From Brevundimonas sp. (GTDB lineage Bacteria > Pseudomonadota > Alphaproteobacteria > Caulobacterales > Caulobacteraceae), in NCBI RefSeq assembly GCF_029946145.1, contig NZ_JAQSDY010000005.1, positions 1-64,000 of the forward strand: a stretch of DNA of 64,000 nt. The letters are read 5' to 3'. A program made the position numbers and the translations under genes. Shown here one piece after another: positions 9,332 through 17,264 of the stretch (its first letter is position 1; each line of letters begins with the position of its first letter). The notes under the pieces were generated by a model, which searched no databases, was not told the origin of the DNA, and worked only from the letters and a program-made list of their open reading frames with translations.

Positions 9332-10249
9332 ATGGCGGGGGGCGCTGCGACCACGGCGGACAGGCCGAAACGGGTGCGTGCGGCGAAACCCAAGGGGCCG
9401 CCGTGCGCCAATTGCGAGGCGGCGCTGGTCGGCGCCTTCTGTCATGCCTGCGGACAGAAGGCGCATCTGCACGACAAGCTCAAGCACCTGATCGAGGAGT
9501 TCGCCGAGGGCATCGCTCACTTCGACGGTCGGCTGTGGCGCACCCTGCCGCTGCTGGCGCTCGATCCCGGGCGCCTGAGCCGGGAATGGATGGCGGGACG
9601 CCGCGTCCGCTATGTCGCGCCCCTGCACCTGTTCCTGTTCGCGGTCTTTCTGCTGTTCCTGATCCCGAATTTCACGGGCCGGCACATGTTCGATTTCGGC
9701 CACGACCCCGAGGTGGCGGAGCGCGCCGCCAGCTTCACCACGCGCGGATCCGACGGAACACTGAAACGGATCAACCCCAACGATCCCGAAGCGCTGCGCA
9801 ACGAGATGAACCTGTCCGGGCCGGTCGTCGGCATGATCGAACTGGTCACGAAGCTGGGCAAGAACCCGCAGTACTACGGCTACAAGATGGAGGCCCTGGC
9901 CTACAAGCTGTCGTTCGTGATCGTGCCCATCTCGGTCGCCATCCTGTGGCTGATGTATGCGTGGCGGAGGCGGTTCAGCCTCTATCACCATGCGGTGGTC
10001 TCACTTTACGGCCTGGGCTTCGTGGCCCTGTTGCTGGCGTTGACCAGCCTCTTTCCGGGGCCGGTGACGACGGCTCTGAACCTGCTGATCTTCGCCCTGG
10101 CCCCGATTCACGCCGCCCGGCACCTGCGCGGCGCCTATGGCGGCGGCTGGATCCAGACGATCGTGCGCACTCTCATACTCGGCCTCCTGACGGCCTTGTC
10201 CTTCGGCGGATTTCTGCTGGGCGTCATGTTCCTGGGCTTGACCAGCTAG
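9332..10249 (+). CDS. DUF3667 domain membrane protein with N-terminal zinc ribbon (copy 1)
   Basis: The 305-residue protein begins with a basic stretch and a four-cysteine zinc ribbon, CANCEAALVGAFCHACGQ, near residues 27-45. DUF3667 sequence follows (HFDGRLWRTLPLLALDPGRL, then a membrane segment after APLHLFLFAVFL). A hydrophilic loop and about four C-terminal membrane helices complete it. The function of the family is not known. It starts 6 bp after liuC, which implies translational coupling and the same transcript. A paralogue follows at 10361. Confidence 0.85.
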   Translation: MAGGAATTADRPKRVRAAKPKGPPCANCEAALVGAFCHACGQKAHLHDKLKHLIEEFAEGIAHFDGRLWRTLPLLALDPGRLSREWMAGRRVRYVAPLHLFLFAVFLLFLIPNFTGRHMFDFGHDPEVAERAASFTTRGSDGTLKRINPNDPEALRNEMNLSGPVVGMIELVTKLGKNPQYYGYKMEALAYKLSFVIVPISVAILWLMYAWRRRFSLYHHAVVSLYGLGFVALLLALTSLFPGPVTTALNLLIFALAPIHAARHLRGAYGGGWIQTIVRTLILGLLTALSFGGFLLGVMFLGLTS

Positions 10250-10360
10250 CCGCCTCGGGCTTGACGCGGCCTTGACGGAGCCCGGGCGTCAGGGATGGTG
10301 CGCGGCTTTCGCGAAAACCATACACAGATCCGGGCTCAACGGAATCAGACAGGGGTATCG

Positions 10361-11473
10361 ATGTCGGGGGAACTGGAAACGGCGGCGCTGGCGTCCGGCG
10401 GCGGCTGGCTGAAGTGGAAGCGCGAGCACGCGGACATCCCGCCGGGCACGCCCTGCGCCAACTGCGAGACGCCGCTGGCCGGTCCTCACTGTCATGAGTG
10501 CGGCCAACTGGCCGAGGACTTCCACAAGTCCGTCTGGAAGCTGATGGTCGAGGCGGTCGAAAGCCTGCTGCACCTCGACGGCCGGCTGTTCAGCACCCTG
10601 CCCGGCCTGATCCGCCGCCCCGGCAAGCTGACCCGCGACTATATGGAGGGCAAGCGCGCCTCCCAGGTCGCGCCGTTCCGCATGTTCCTGGTCATCCTGC
10701 TGATCGCCTTCTTCGTCGGCCACGCGGCCATGAAGGCCGGAGCCAACCATCAGGAATCAACCGATGGCGATCACGCCGCTTCGGCCTCCGGACGCTCGAC
10801 CAACCTCAACACCCGCGTCATCCCGCCCGGCAGCGCCGCCATGGCCGAGTTCGAGCGCGATGTCATGGCCGACCCCGACCTGACCGCAGCGGAGAAGCAG
10901 ACCCAGCTCGCGGCCGCCCGGGGCGACTGGGTCGGCTTCAGCCGCAATCTGACCGCCGATGTGACCGCCAAGGCCAGGGCGAACGCCGCCGAGGCGCCGA
11001 AGATGAAGGACGGGCCCGACGCGGAAAACCTCAGGGGCTTCAAGGAGTGGATCGAGACGCGGCAGGCCGCGATCAAGGACGACCCCGAGCGGTTCGCCCT
11101 GATCATGGAGATCTGGGCCCACCGCGTCGCGATTCTGGCCCTGCCGGTGTCGGCCCTGATGCTGACGGTGCTGTTCGCCTTCAACCGGCGTTTCTACGTC
11201 TTCGACCACGTCATCTTCTCGATGCACTCGCTGTCGTTCCAGCTGCTGCTTCTGATCATGATCATGGCGCTGAGCGTCCTGACGCCGCTGGCCTGGTGGC
11301 TGTTGTGGCTGGCTCCGGTGCATCTGTTCCTGCACATGAAGGGCGCCTATCAGCGCAGCGTCTTCGGCACCCTGGCCCGGATGTTCGTCCTGTTCACCCT
11401 GACGACGGTGACCTTCAGCCTGCTGGCCATCCTGTGGCTGTACCTCGGCTTCAACGAGATGGCCGGACACTGA
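10361..11473 (+). CDS. DUF3667 domain membrane protein with N-terminal zinc ribbon (copy 2)
   Basis: Starting at the ATG at 10361, preceded by AGGGG, the product has 370 residues. It has the same plan as the previous gene: a zinc ribbon CANCETPLAGPHCHECGQ, the HLDGRLFSTLPGLIRRPGKL block, one membrane helix (MFLVILLIAFFVGH), a longer hydrophilic loop of ~140 residues, and a C-terminal set of membrane helices. The loop is rich in Ala, Lys, Glu and Asp and is the main difference between the two copies. Function unknown. It lies between liuC and mccA on the same strand, 36 bp ahead of mccA. Confidence 0.85.
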   Translation: MSGELETAALASGGGWLKWKREHADIPPGTPCANCETPLAGPHCHECGQLAEDFHKSVWKLMVEAVESLLHLDGRLFSTLPGLIRRPGKLTRDYMEGKRASQVAPFRMFLVILLIAFFVGHAAMKAGANHQESTDGDHAASASGRSTNLNTRVIPPGSAAMAEFERDVMADPDLTAAEKQTQLAAARGDWVGFSRNLTADVTAKARANAAEAPKMKDGPDAENLRGFKEWIETRQAAIKDDPERFALIMEIWAHRVAILALPVSALMLTVLFAFNRRFYVFDHVIFSMHSLSFQLLLLIMIMALSVLTPLAWWLLWLAPVHLFLHMKGAYQRSVFGTLARMFVLFTLTTVTFSLLAILWLYLGFNEMAGH

Positions 11474-11508
11474 TGGCGGCGGCGGCGGCCAGCGGCTAGA
11501 GAGACCCC

Positions 11509-13413
11509 ATGTTCAAATCCGTCCTGGTCGCCAATCGCGGCGAGATCGCCTGTCGCGTCTTCCGCACCGCCCGCCGCATGGGCATCCGGACCATCGCCGT
11601 CTATTCCGAAGCCGACGCCAAGGCCCTGCATGTCCGCGAGGCCGACGAGGCCGTGCTGATCGGCCCCGCCCCGGCGCGCGAATCCTATCTGGACGCCGCC
11701 AGGGTGCTGGCCGCGGCGAAGGCCACGGGCGCCGAGGCCATCCACCCCGGCTACGGCTTCCTGTCCGAGAACGCCGATTTCGCCGAGGCCGTGACCGCCG
11801 CCGGTCTGGTCTGGATCGGCCCGCCGCCGGCCGCCATCCGCGCCATGGGCCTGAAGGACGCGGCCAAGACCCTGATGATCGCGGCCGGCGTGCCCGTCAC
11901 CCCCGGCTATCAGGGCGAGGACCAGTCCGAGGAGACCCTGACCGCCGAAGCCGCCCGCATCGGCTATCCCGTCCTGATCAAGGCCGTCGCCGGCGGCGGC
12001 GGCAAGGGCATGAAACGCGTCGACCGGGCCGAGGACTTCGCCGCCGGCCTCGCCAGCGCCCGGCGCGAGGGTCAATCGTCCTTCGGCGACCCGCGCGTGC
12101 TGATCGAGACTTACATCACCCGCCCGCGTCACATCGAGGTGCAGGTCTTCGGGGACAGGCACGGAAACGCCGTCCACCTCTACGAACGCGACTGCTCGCT
12201 GCAGCGCCGCCATCAGAAGGTGATCGAGGAAGCCCCCGCTCCGGGCATGGACGCCGCCACGCGCAAGGCGGTCACCGACGCCGCCGTCCGCGCCGCCCGC
12301 GCCGTGAACTACGAGGGCGCCGGCACCATCGAGTTCATCGCCGACGCCTCGGACGGGCTGAAGGCCGACCGCATCTGGTTCATGGAGATGAACACCCGGC
12401 TGCAGGTCGAACATCCGGTCACCGAGGCGATCACCGGCGTCGATCTGGTCGAATGGCAGTTCCGCGTCGCCGCCGGCGAACCCATTCCGCTGAAACAGGA
12501 CGACATCCCCCTGAACGGCTGGGCCATGGAAGCGCGTCTCTACGCCGAGGATCCGGCGCACGGATTCCTGCCCAGCATCGGCCGGCTCGACCATTTCGTC
12601 ATGCCCGAAGGCATCCGCGTCGACACGGGCGTCGAGGAAGGCGGCGAGGTCAGCCAGTTCTACGACCCCATGATCGCCAAGCTGATCGTCCACGCCGACA
12701 CCCGCGAGGAAGCCGCCGACGCCCTCGCCATCGCCGCCGGCGAGGTCGAGGTCTGGCCGGTGAAGACCAACGCGGGCTTCGTGATGAAATGCCTCGATCA
12801 TCCGCGTTTCATCGCCGGCGATGTCGACACAGGCTTCATCGCCGCCGAGGAAGCCGATCTGGCCGCCTCGCCCCTCTCGGCCCTGGGCCTCGAGGACGCC
12901 GCCCGCTTCCTGCGCGCCGCCGACGCCGCCTCCGCGGGGGACGATCACGCCAGCCCGTGGGACGGCTGGAACGGCGCCATCGGCTTCCGCGCCAACGCCC
13001 CCGCCACCTCGACCCAGCGCGTCATCGTCAATGGCCGGCCGCACGACGTCCCCCTGCTGACCAATGAACAGCCCGTAACCAGCTATGTCGCGCTGTCAGC
13101 GGGCGAGGGCGTCGTCTTCGAGAACGGGTCGGCCTTCGAGATCCGCGCCTTCGTCCCCGCCGGGGCCGGGGGCGGAGCCGCCTCCGACGGCGCCCTCCGC
13201 GCACCCATGCCCGGCAAGATCGTCGCCACGCCCGCCAAGGCCGGCGACACGGTGACCAGGGGCCAGCCCATCGTCGTGCTGGAGGCCATGAAGATGGAGC
13301 ACGCCCTCGTCGCCCCGTTCGACGGCGTCGTGGGCGAAGTCGGCGTCTCGGTGGGCGATCAGGTCGCGGACGGGACCGTGCTGGCGGTGGTGACGGCAAG
13401 CGGCTCGCAATAA
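11509..13413 (+). CDS. mccA: Methylcrotonyl-CoA carboxylase, biotin-containing (alpha) subunit
   Basis: The 634-residue protein (also liuD) joins a biotin carboxylase domain to a C-terminal biotinyl domain. The biotin carboxylase part shows the start block FKSVLVANRGEIACRVFRTA, the glycine-rich ATP loop AVAGGGGKGMK, ERDCSLQRRHQKVIEEAPAP and the EMNTRLQVEHPVTE active-site block. The biotin site is EAMKMEH with Lys at about residue 595. AMKMEH and the shorter length separate it from PccA at 29299. It works with MccB encoded 3.5 kb upstream. The start is the ATG at 11509 after GAGAGACCCC. Confidence 0.93.
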   Translation: MFKSVLVANRGEIACRVFRTARRMGIRTIAVYSEADAKALHVREADEAVLIGPAPARESYLDAARVLAAAKATGAEAIHPGYGFLSENADFAEAVTAAGLVWIGPPPAAIRAMGLKDAAKTLMIAAGVPVTPGYQGEDQSEETLTAEAARIGYPVLIKAVAGGGGKGMKRVDRAEDFAAGLASARREGQSSFGDPRVLIETYITRPRHIEVQVFGDRHGNAVHLYERDCSLQRRHQKVIEEAPAPGMDAATRKAVTDAAVRAARAVNYEGAGTIEFIADASDGLKADRIWFMEMNTRLQVEHPVTEAITGVDLVEWQFRVAAGEPIPLKQDDIPLNGWAMEARLYAEDPAHGFLPSIGRLDHFVMPEGIRVDTGVEEGGEVSQFYDPMIAKLIVHADTREEAADALAIAAGEVEVWPVKTNAGFVMKCLDHPRFIAGDVDTGFIAAEEADLAASPLSALGLEDAARFLRAADAASAGDDHASPWDGWNGAIGFRANAPATSTQRVIVNGRPHDVPLLTNEQPVTSYVALSAGEGVVFENGSAFEIRAFVPAGAGGGAASDGALRAPMPGKIVATPAKAGDTVTRGQPIVVLEAMKMEHALVAPFDGVVGEVGVSVGDQVADGTVLAVVTASGSQ

Positions 13414-13417
13414 TTCC

Positions 13418-13540
13418 GTGCATCCCCGCGAAGGCGGGGACCCAGTGCTTTCGTGGGGCACGGTGTATGGGATCGACGGCCGACAAACCGGTGACGCAAT
13501 CCAAAACCTGGGTCCCCGCCTTCGCGGGATGCACGGCCGG
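13418..13540. repeat. Inverted-repeat element, CCCCGCGAAGGCGGGG family
   Basis: Two ~30-bp arms face each other: GTGCATCCCCGCGAAGGCGG on the left and its near-complement on the right, around ~50 bp. Each arm contains its own small palindrome CCCCGC/GCGGGG. It fills most of the gap between the convergent mccA and the ABM gene. A single arm of the same family is found at 37130. It resembles REP/BIME-type bacterial repeats. Confidence 0.85.
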
Positions 13541-13543
13541 GGT

Positions 13544-13939
13544 TCAGCCCGCTACCAACCCCACCCCGCCCATCGGGGTCGTAATCTGGGCATCGTCAAA
13601 CGTCGCGATCAGCGGCATTCCCCGGCGGATCGCTTCCTTCACCGTCGGAACCTGCAACGAGGCCCGGTGCGACGCCTCGTCGGTCCAGACCTCGGTGACC
13701 CAGATGGCGGTCTCGTCAGCCGGGTCATGGGCGACGATGTAGCTGAGGCAGCCCGGCATGGTCCCGAGGCTCTCCAGCAGGATCGCCGTCAGGGCGTCGC
13801 GCTGGCCGGCCAGGGCCGTCATCTTGCCGATCAGTCCGTACATCGAAGCCACTTTCAGCCTGGCGTGGACGGGCGGCGCGAGGCCCAGGCTGGCCAGTCC
13901 CGCCAACCCCGCCGTCACGACTCGCCGGTTCACCCGCAT
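13544..13939 (-). CDS. Exported antibiotic-biosynthesis-monooxygenase (ABM) fold protein
   Basis: The 131-residue product begins with a twin-Arg-like signal region (MRVNRRVVTAGLAGLASLG), cut near residue 27. The rest is a dimeric ferredoxin-like ABM domain: YGLIGKMTALAGQRDALTAIL at the start, then PGCLSYIVAHDPADETAIWV and the VTEVWTDEASHRASL block. ABM proteins such as YgiN are quinol or aromatic monooxygenases without a cofactor, but many have no known substrate. Export of an ABM protein is less common. It is divergent from the DUF1489 gene. Confidence 0.85.
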   Translation of the reverse strand: MRVNRRVVTAGLAGLASLGLAPPVHARLKVASMYGLIGKMTALAGQRDALTAILLESLGTMPGCLSYIVAHDPADETAIWVTEVWTDEASHRASLQVPTVKEAIRRGMPLIATFDDAQITTPMGGVGLVAG

Positions 13940-14007
13940 GGCGATAAATCTAACGGCATTGGGCCCGCAGGTCTCCCGCCTCGCGCGGATAGTGCTAAAG
14001 CCCGGCC

Positions 14008-14406
14008 ATGGCTCTCCACATGATCAAGCTGTGCGTCGGCGTCGCCAGGGTCGAGACGCTTGAGCGCCGCGCCGCCAAGGGTCAGTGGCTGACGGTCAAC
14101 ACCCGGATGACGCCCAAGCGCGCGGCCGAGCTTGAAGACGGCGGCTCGCTGTTCTGGGTCATGAAGGGCTCGGTCACCTGCCGCATGCCGATCCTCGACA
14201 TCACCACCAAGGGCGAGGGCAAGACCTCGCACTGCCTGATCAAATTGTCCCCCGACGTGATCCGCACCGCGCCCCAGGCCCGCCGGCCCTTCCAGGGCTG
14301 GCGCTATCTGGAGCCGAAGGACGCGCCGATGGATCTGTCGACCCTGGACGCCGGCGAGGTGCCGCCCGAACTGGCGAAACAGCTGCGCGAGATGGGGGCG
14401 TGGTGA
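14008..14406 (+). CDS. DUF1489 family protein
   Basis: A 132-residue soluble protein that matches the alphaproteobacterial DUF1489 family. Recognisable blocks are HMIKLCVGV at the start, TRMTPKRAAEL, SLFWVMKGSVTCRMPILDI and the C-terminal RPFQGWRYLEPKDAPMDL. No function has been assigned to the family. There is no signal or membrane segment. It is probably monocistronic, with an inverted repeat directly after its stop codon. Confidence 0.85.
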   Translation: MALHMIKLCVGVARVETLERRAAKGQWLTVNTRMTPKRAAELEDGGSLFWVMKGSVTCRMPILDITTKGEGKTSHCLIKLSPDVIRTAPQARRPFQGWRYLEPKDAPMDLSTLDAGEVPPELAKQLREMGAW

Positions 14407-14407
14407 G

Positions 14408-14514
14408 AGTGGCTAGTGGCTAGTGGCTAGTGAAGGACGATCGCGATCCGCCGGCCCCGAAACAGACACCGACCTCACCAACCACTAGCCACTAGCCACT
14501 AGCCACTAATCACG
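14408..14514. repeat. Inverted array of an 8-bp tandem repeat (TGGCTAGT), locus 1
   Basis: The left arm (14408-14432) holds three head-to-tail TGGCTAGT units. After ~50 bp of ordinary sequence the right arm (14482-14514) holds four units in the opposite orientation (ACTAGCCA), ending in CTAATCAC. The arms can form a stem of more than 20 bp. The same architecture and unit occur at 42281-42415. It lies between DUF1489 and the patatin gene. Confidence 0.9.
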
Positions 14515-14542
14515 CCGCCCGACTCCCCCTACGGTGCCGCCC

Positions 14543-16393
14543 ATGCCCGCTCCCCGCTCCGACCGGCTTGAAGACGCCCTGCACCGCATCTTCGAGGGCG
14601 GCAAGAACACGCGCGCCAGCTGGTTCGCCCTGACGGGCGGAGAGACCCTGTTCGCAGAGGGCGACGGAGCCGACACCCTGTACCTGCTGCGCAGCGGCCG
14701 CCTCGGCGTCTTCCGCCGCGATCACGACGAGGACCGGCCGCCCCAGTTCGTCGGCGTCATCCGGCCTGGCGAGCCGGCGGGCGAGATGGCCATGCTGGCC
14801 GGCACCGTCCACACCGCCGACGTCGTCGCCCTGCGCGACTGCGAGGTCCTGGCCCTGCCCCGCGACGCCTTCTTCGAGGCCGCCCGCACCGAGCCCGACC
14901 TGATGGTCGAGCTGTCGCGGTTGATGATCCAGCGCGCGCGGGACCGCCGGTCCGGCGGGGGCGAGCCCAGCGTGTTCGGCTTCGTGTCCGCCCGCCCCCG
15001 CCCGATCCGCGCCTTCGTCGAACGCATCGCCGCGGCGATCGAGGCCGACGGCTTCACCTGCCAGGTCATCGACCATTCGGCGCTGGCCTCGGCGGCCGAG
15101 TGGTTCAGCCGGGTCGAGGACGCCCACGACTTCGTCCTCTATGTCGCCGAGCAGGACGAACCCGCCTGGGCCGCCCTTTGCGCGCGCCAGGTCGACCGCG
15201 TGTTCGTGGTCGGCGCCGGCCTGCTGGCGCCGCCCAACCGGCCCCTGCCCCACGCCGGGGTGCTGGACGCCCAGCGCCGCACCGACCTGATCCTGCTGCG
15301 CGACCCGCGCATGTCGCGGCCCGCCAACACCTCTGTCTGGCTGGACGCCGTCCAGCCGGGCCGGTGGTTCCAGTGCGTCGAGGGCGACCAGGCCGACGCC
15401 GACCGGATGGCGCGGGTCGTCACCGGCTCGGCGGTCGGCGTGGTCATGTCGGGCGGCGGCGCCCGGGCCTATTCCCACATCGGCGCCCTGAGGGCCCTGA
15501 AGGAAGCCCGTGTGCCGATCGACTTCGTCGGCGGATCGTCGATGGGGGCGGTGATCGCCGCCGGCCCCGCCCTCGGCTGGACGCAGGAAGAGCTGGAAGC
15601 GCGAATCCGCAAGGCCTTCGTGGAAAGCGACCCCTTGTCGGACCTGACCTTCCCCATGCTGGCCATGACCCGGGCGCACAAGGTCGACCGGCTGCTGCTC
15701 GAGGCCTATGGCGACATCGATCTGGCGGACCTGACCCGGCCCTTCTTCGCCGTTTCGACCAACCTGACCAGCGGCAGGATCGAGGTGCATCGGCGCGGGC
15801 TGATGCGACGGGCCATCCGCGCCTCGATCGCCATTCCCGGCCTGTTGCCGCCCATCGTCATGGATGATCAGGTGCTGGTCGATGGCGCCGTACTCAAGAA
15901 CCTGCCAACCGATGTCATGCGTCAGATGCACAGCGGTCCGATCATCGGCATCGACATGTCTGAGGCGCGCGGCGTGGATGCGGCCCTGATCGAACACCCG
16001 CCGTCGATCTGGCGGCTGATCGTCACCGGGGCGTGGCGGCGCGGGCCGCCGATCGTCTCCATCCTGATGCGGTCGGCGACCCTGACCACGGATGCGGACA
16101 TCGAGAGCTCGCGCGCGGCGACCGACATCCTGATCCAGCCCACGCCCGACGGGCTGGATATCCGCGACTGGAAGGGCTTCGACGCCGGTGTGGCCGCGGG
16201 CTATCAGGCCACCCACGAGGTGCTGGCCCTGCTGGACCGGCCGGTCACCGCCTTGCGCCGTCGCCGGTCGATCAGCGACGTCGCGCAATCAGAAACAGCC
16301 GCGGGAACGGCAACAGCGTCGCTCCGTCCGGACGTGCTGGCAAAACTTCGGCGAGGCGCGCGGCGAGGACGGAAAGAAAAGCCCGGCTCATAG
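14543..16393 (+). CDS. Cyclic-nucleotide-binding-domain patatin-like phospholipase (NTE/RssA type)
   Basis: From the ATG at 14543 the product has 616 residues. Residues ~10-125 form a cyclic-nucleotide-binding-like beta roll (LYLLRSGRLGVF, PGEPAGEMAMLAG). A linker domain follows. The patatin domain begins near residue 300 with the oxyanion loop SGGGARAYSHIG. The nucleophile elbow is GSSMG with Ser at about 333. The catalytic Asp is in LVDGAVLKNLP. This layout matches bacterial neuropathy-target-esterase-like lysophospholipases. The last ~35 residues are basic, low complexity, and overlap the opposite-strand methyltransferase gene by 122 bp. A GTG at 14534 is an alternative start. Confidence 0.9.
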   Translation: MPAPRSDRLEDALHRIFEGGKNTRASWFALTGGETLFAEGDGADTLYLLRSGRLGVFRRDHDEDRPPQFVGVIRPGEPAGEMAMLAGTVHTADVVALRDCEVLALPRDAFFEAARTEPDLMVELSRLMIQRARDRRSGGGEPSVFGFVSARPRPIRAFVERIAAAIEADGFTCQVIDHSALASAAEWFSRVEDAHDFVLYVAEQDEPAWAALCARQVDRVFVVGAGLLAPPNRPLPHAGVLDAQRRTDLILLRDPRMSRPANTSVWLDAVQPGRWFQCVEGDQADADRMARVVTGSAVGVVMSGGGARAYSHIGALRALKEARVPIDFVGGSSMGAVIAAGPALGWTQEELEARIRKAFVESDPLSDLTFPMLAMTRAHKVDRLLLEAYGDIDLADLTRPFFAVSTNLTSGRIEVHRRGLMRRAIRASIAIPGLLPPIVMDDQVLVDGAVLKNLPTDVMRQMHSGPIIGIDMSEARGVDAALIEHPPSIWRLIVTGAWRRGPPIVSILMRSATLTTDADIESSRAATDILIQPTPDGLDIRDWKGFDAGVAAGYQATHEVLALLDRPVTALRRRRSISDVAQSETAAGTATASLRPDVLAKLRRGARRGRKEKPGS

Positions 16394-17078
16394 ACGGGTC
16401 GTCCGCCAGCGCCGACAGACAGGGCCGCAGGGCGGTCCCCTTCATCCACTCCAGCACGGGGTCAGGGCCGCCGAGGACATGCAGATAGCGCGTCGACCAG
16501 ATATCGAGGCTGTCGCAGTCCAGGGCCAGCAGGTCGTAATAGATTTCGGCGGACAGCAGCGGCGCGATCGTCCCGACCCCGGCCAGACGGTCGGCCCACG
16601 GCCCCTGCCGCGCGACCTCCCTCATCACCGTGTGGTGGACGGTTTCATGGGCCATCGGCATCTGCACGGCGACGACGCCGCCCGGCGCGACGGCCTGCGC
16701 GAGGCGGGGAAACAGCGTGGCGTGATCCGGAACCCACTGCAGCGAGGCGTTGGCGACGATCAGGTCGGGCGGGACTTCGGGAACCCAGCCGGCCAGGTCG
16801 CCCGATCGCCAGTCGACATCGGGCCCCGCCGACCGCGCCTGATCCAGCATGGCCGCGCTGGAATCCAGCCCATGGACAACGGCCCCGGGGTGGCGTCGTT
16901 GCAGCTGGATGGCGTGCTGACCCGCGCCGCAGCCCAGGTCCCAGATCTCGCGCGGCGAAAGGTCTGGCGTCAGGCGCGCCAGCAGATCCTGGGCGGCGCG
17001 GTCGCGCTCGGCTTCGAACCGTTGATACTGCAGGGGATCCCAGCCCGTGTCGGGCCGCCGGCGGGACGTGTCGGTCAT
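16272..17078 (-). CDS. tam: Trans-aconitate 2-methyltransferase
   Basis: The 268-residue class I SAM methyltransferase begins at the ATG at 17078. Motif I is IWDLGCGAGQHAIQL near residue 45; motif II/III regions are VHGLDSSAAML and LIVANASLQWVPDH. The segment WDPLQYQRFEAERDRAAQDLL at the start and LQWVPDHATLFPRLAQAVAPGG are typical of Tam, which methylates trans-aconitate that would otherwise inhibit the TCA cycle. Its 3' end runs 122 bp into the convergent patatin gene. The family reading is good; the substrate is inferred. Confidence 0.88.
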   Translation of the reverse strand: MTDTSRRRPDTGWDPLQYQRFEAERDRAAQDLLARLTPDLSPREIWDLGCGAGQHAIQLQRRHPGAVVHGLDSSAAMLDQARSAGPDVDWRSGDLAGWVPEVPPDLIVANASLQWVPDHATLFPRLAQAVAPGGVVAVQMPMAHETVHHTVMREVARQGPWADRLAGVGTIAPLLSAEIYYDLLALDCDSLDIWSTRYLHVLGGPDPVLEWMKGTALRPCLSALADDPSMSRAFLSVLAARLAEVLPARPDGATLLPFPRLFLIARRR

Positions 17079-17106
17079 GCCGCGAACGCCCTCCACCAGG
17101 TGAGGA

Positions 17107-17183
17107 TGGTACCGCCTCTCAGGCTTGAACTGAGGACCTCCGGTTCCACAAACCGGCGCTCTAACCAACTGAGCTAAGGCGGC
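17107..17183 (-). tRNA. tRNA-His (anticodon GTG), no encoded G-1, U72 and A73
   Basis: Acceptor arms are GCCGCCT and AGGCGGT, so the first pair is a G1-U72 wobble. The anticodon loop is TTGTGGA (GTG). The T arm carries TTCAAGC, and CCA is encoded. The base before G1 is C, so no G-1 is encoded, and the discriminator is A. This is the divergent histidine tRNA described for a group of alphaproteobacteria including Caulobacter. Confidence 0.93.
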
Positions 17184-17264
17184 GCAATCAGCGCGAGGGC
17201 GGTATCTACCGGGACAGCTCCGCCCGATCAAGCGACCGGGCGGGAATATTCGCCGCCCGTGGCC

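Noticed and set aside
14408-14514. CRISPR array
   Set aside because: The repeat unit is only 8 bp and contiguous, arms are inverted, and there are no spacers or cas genes.
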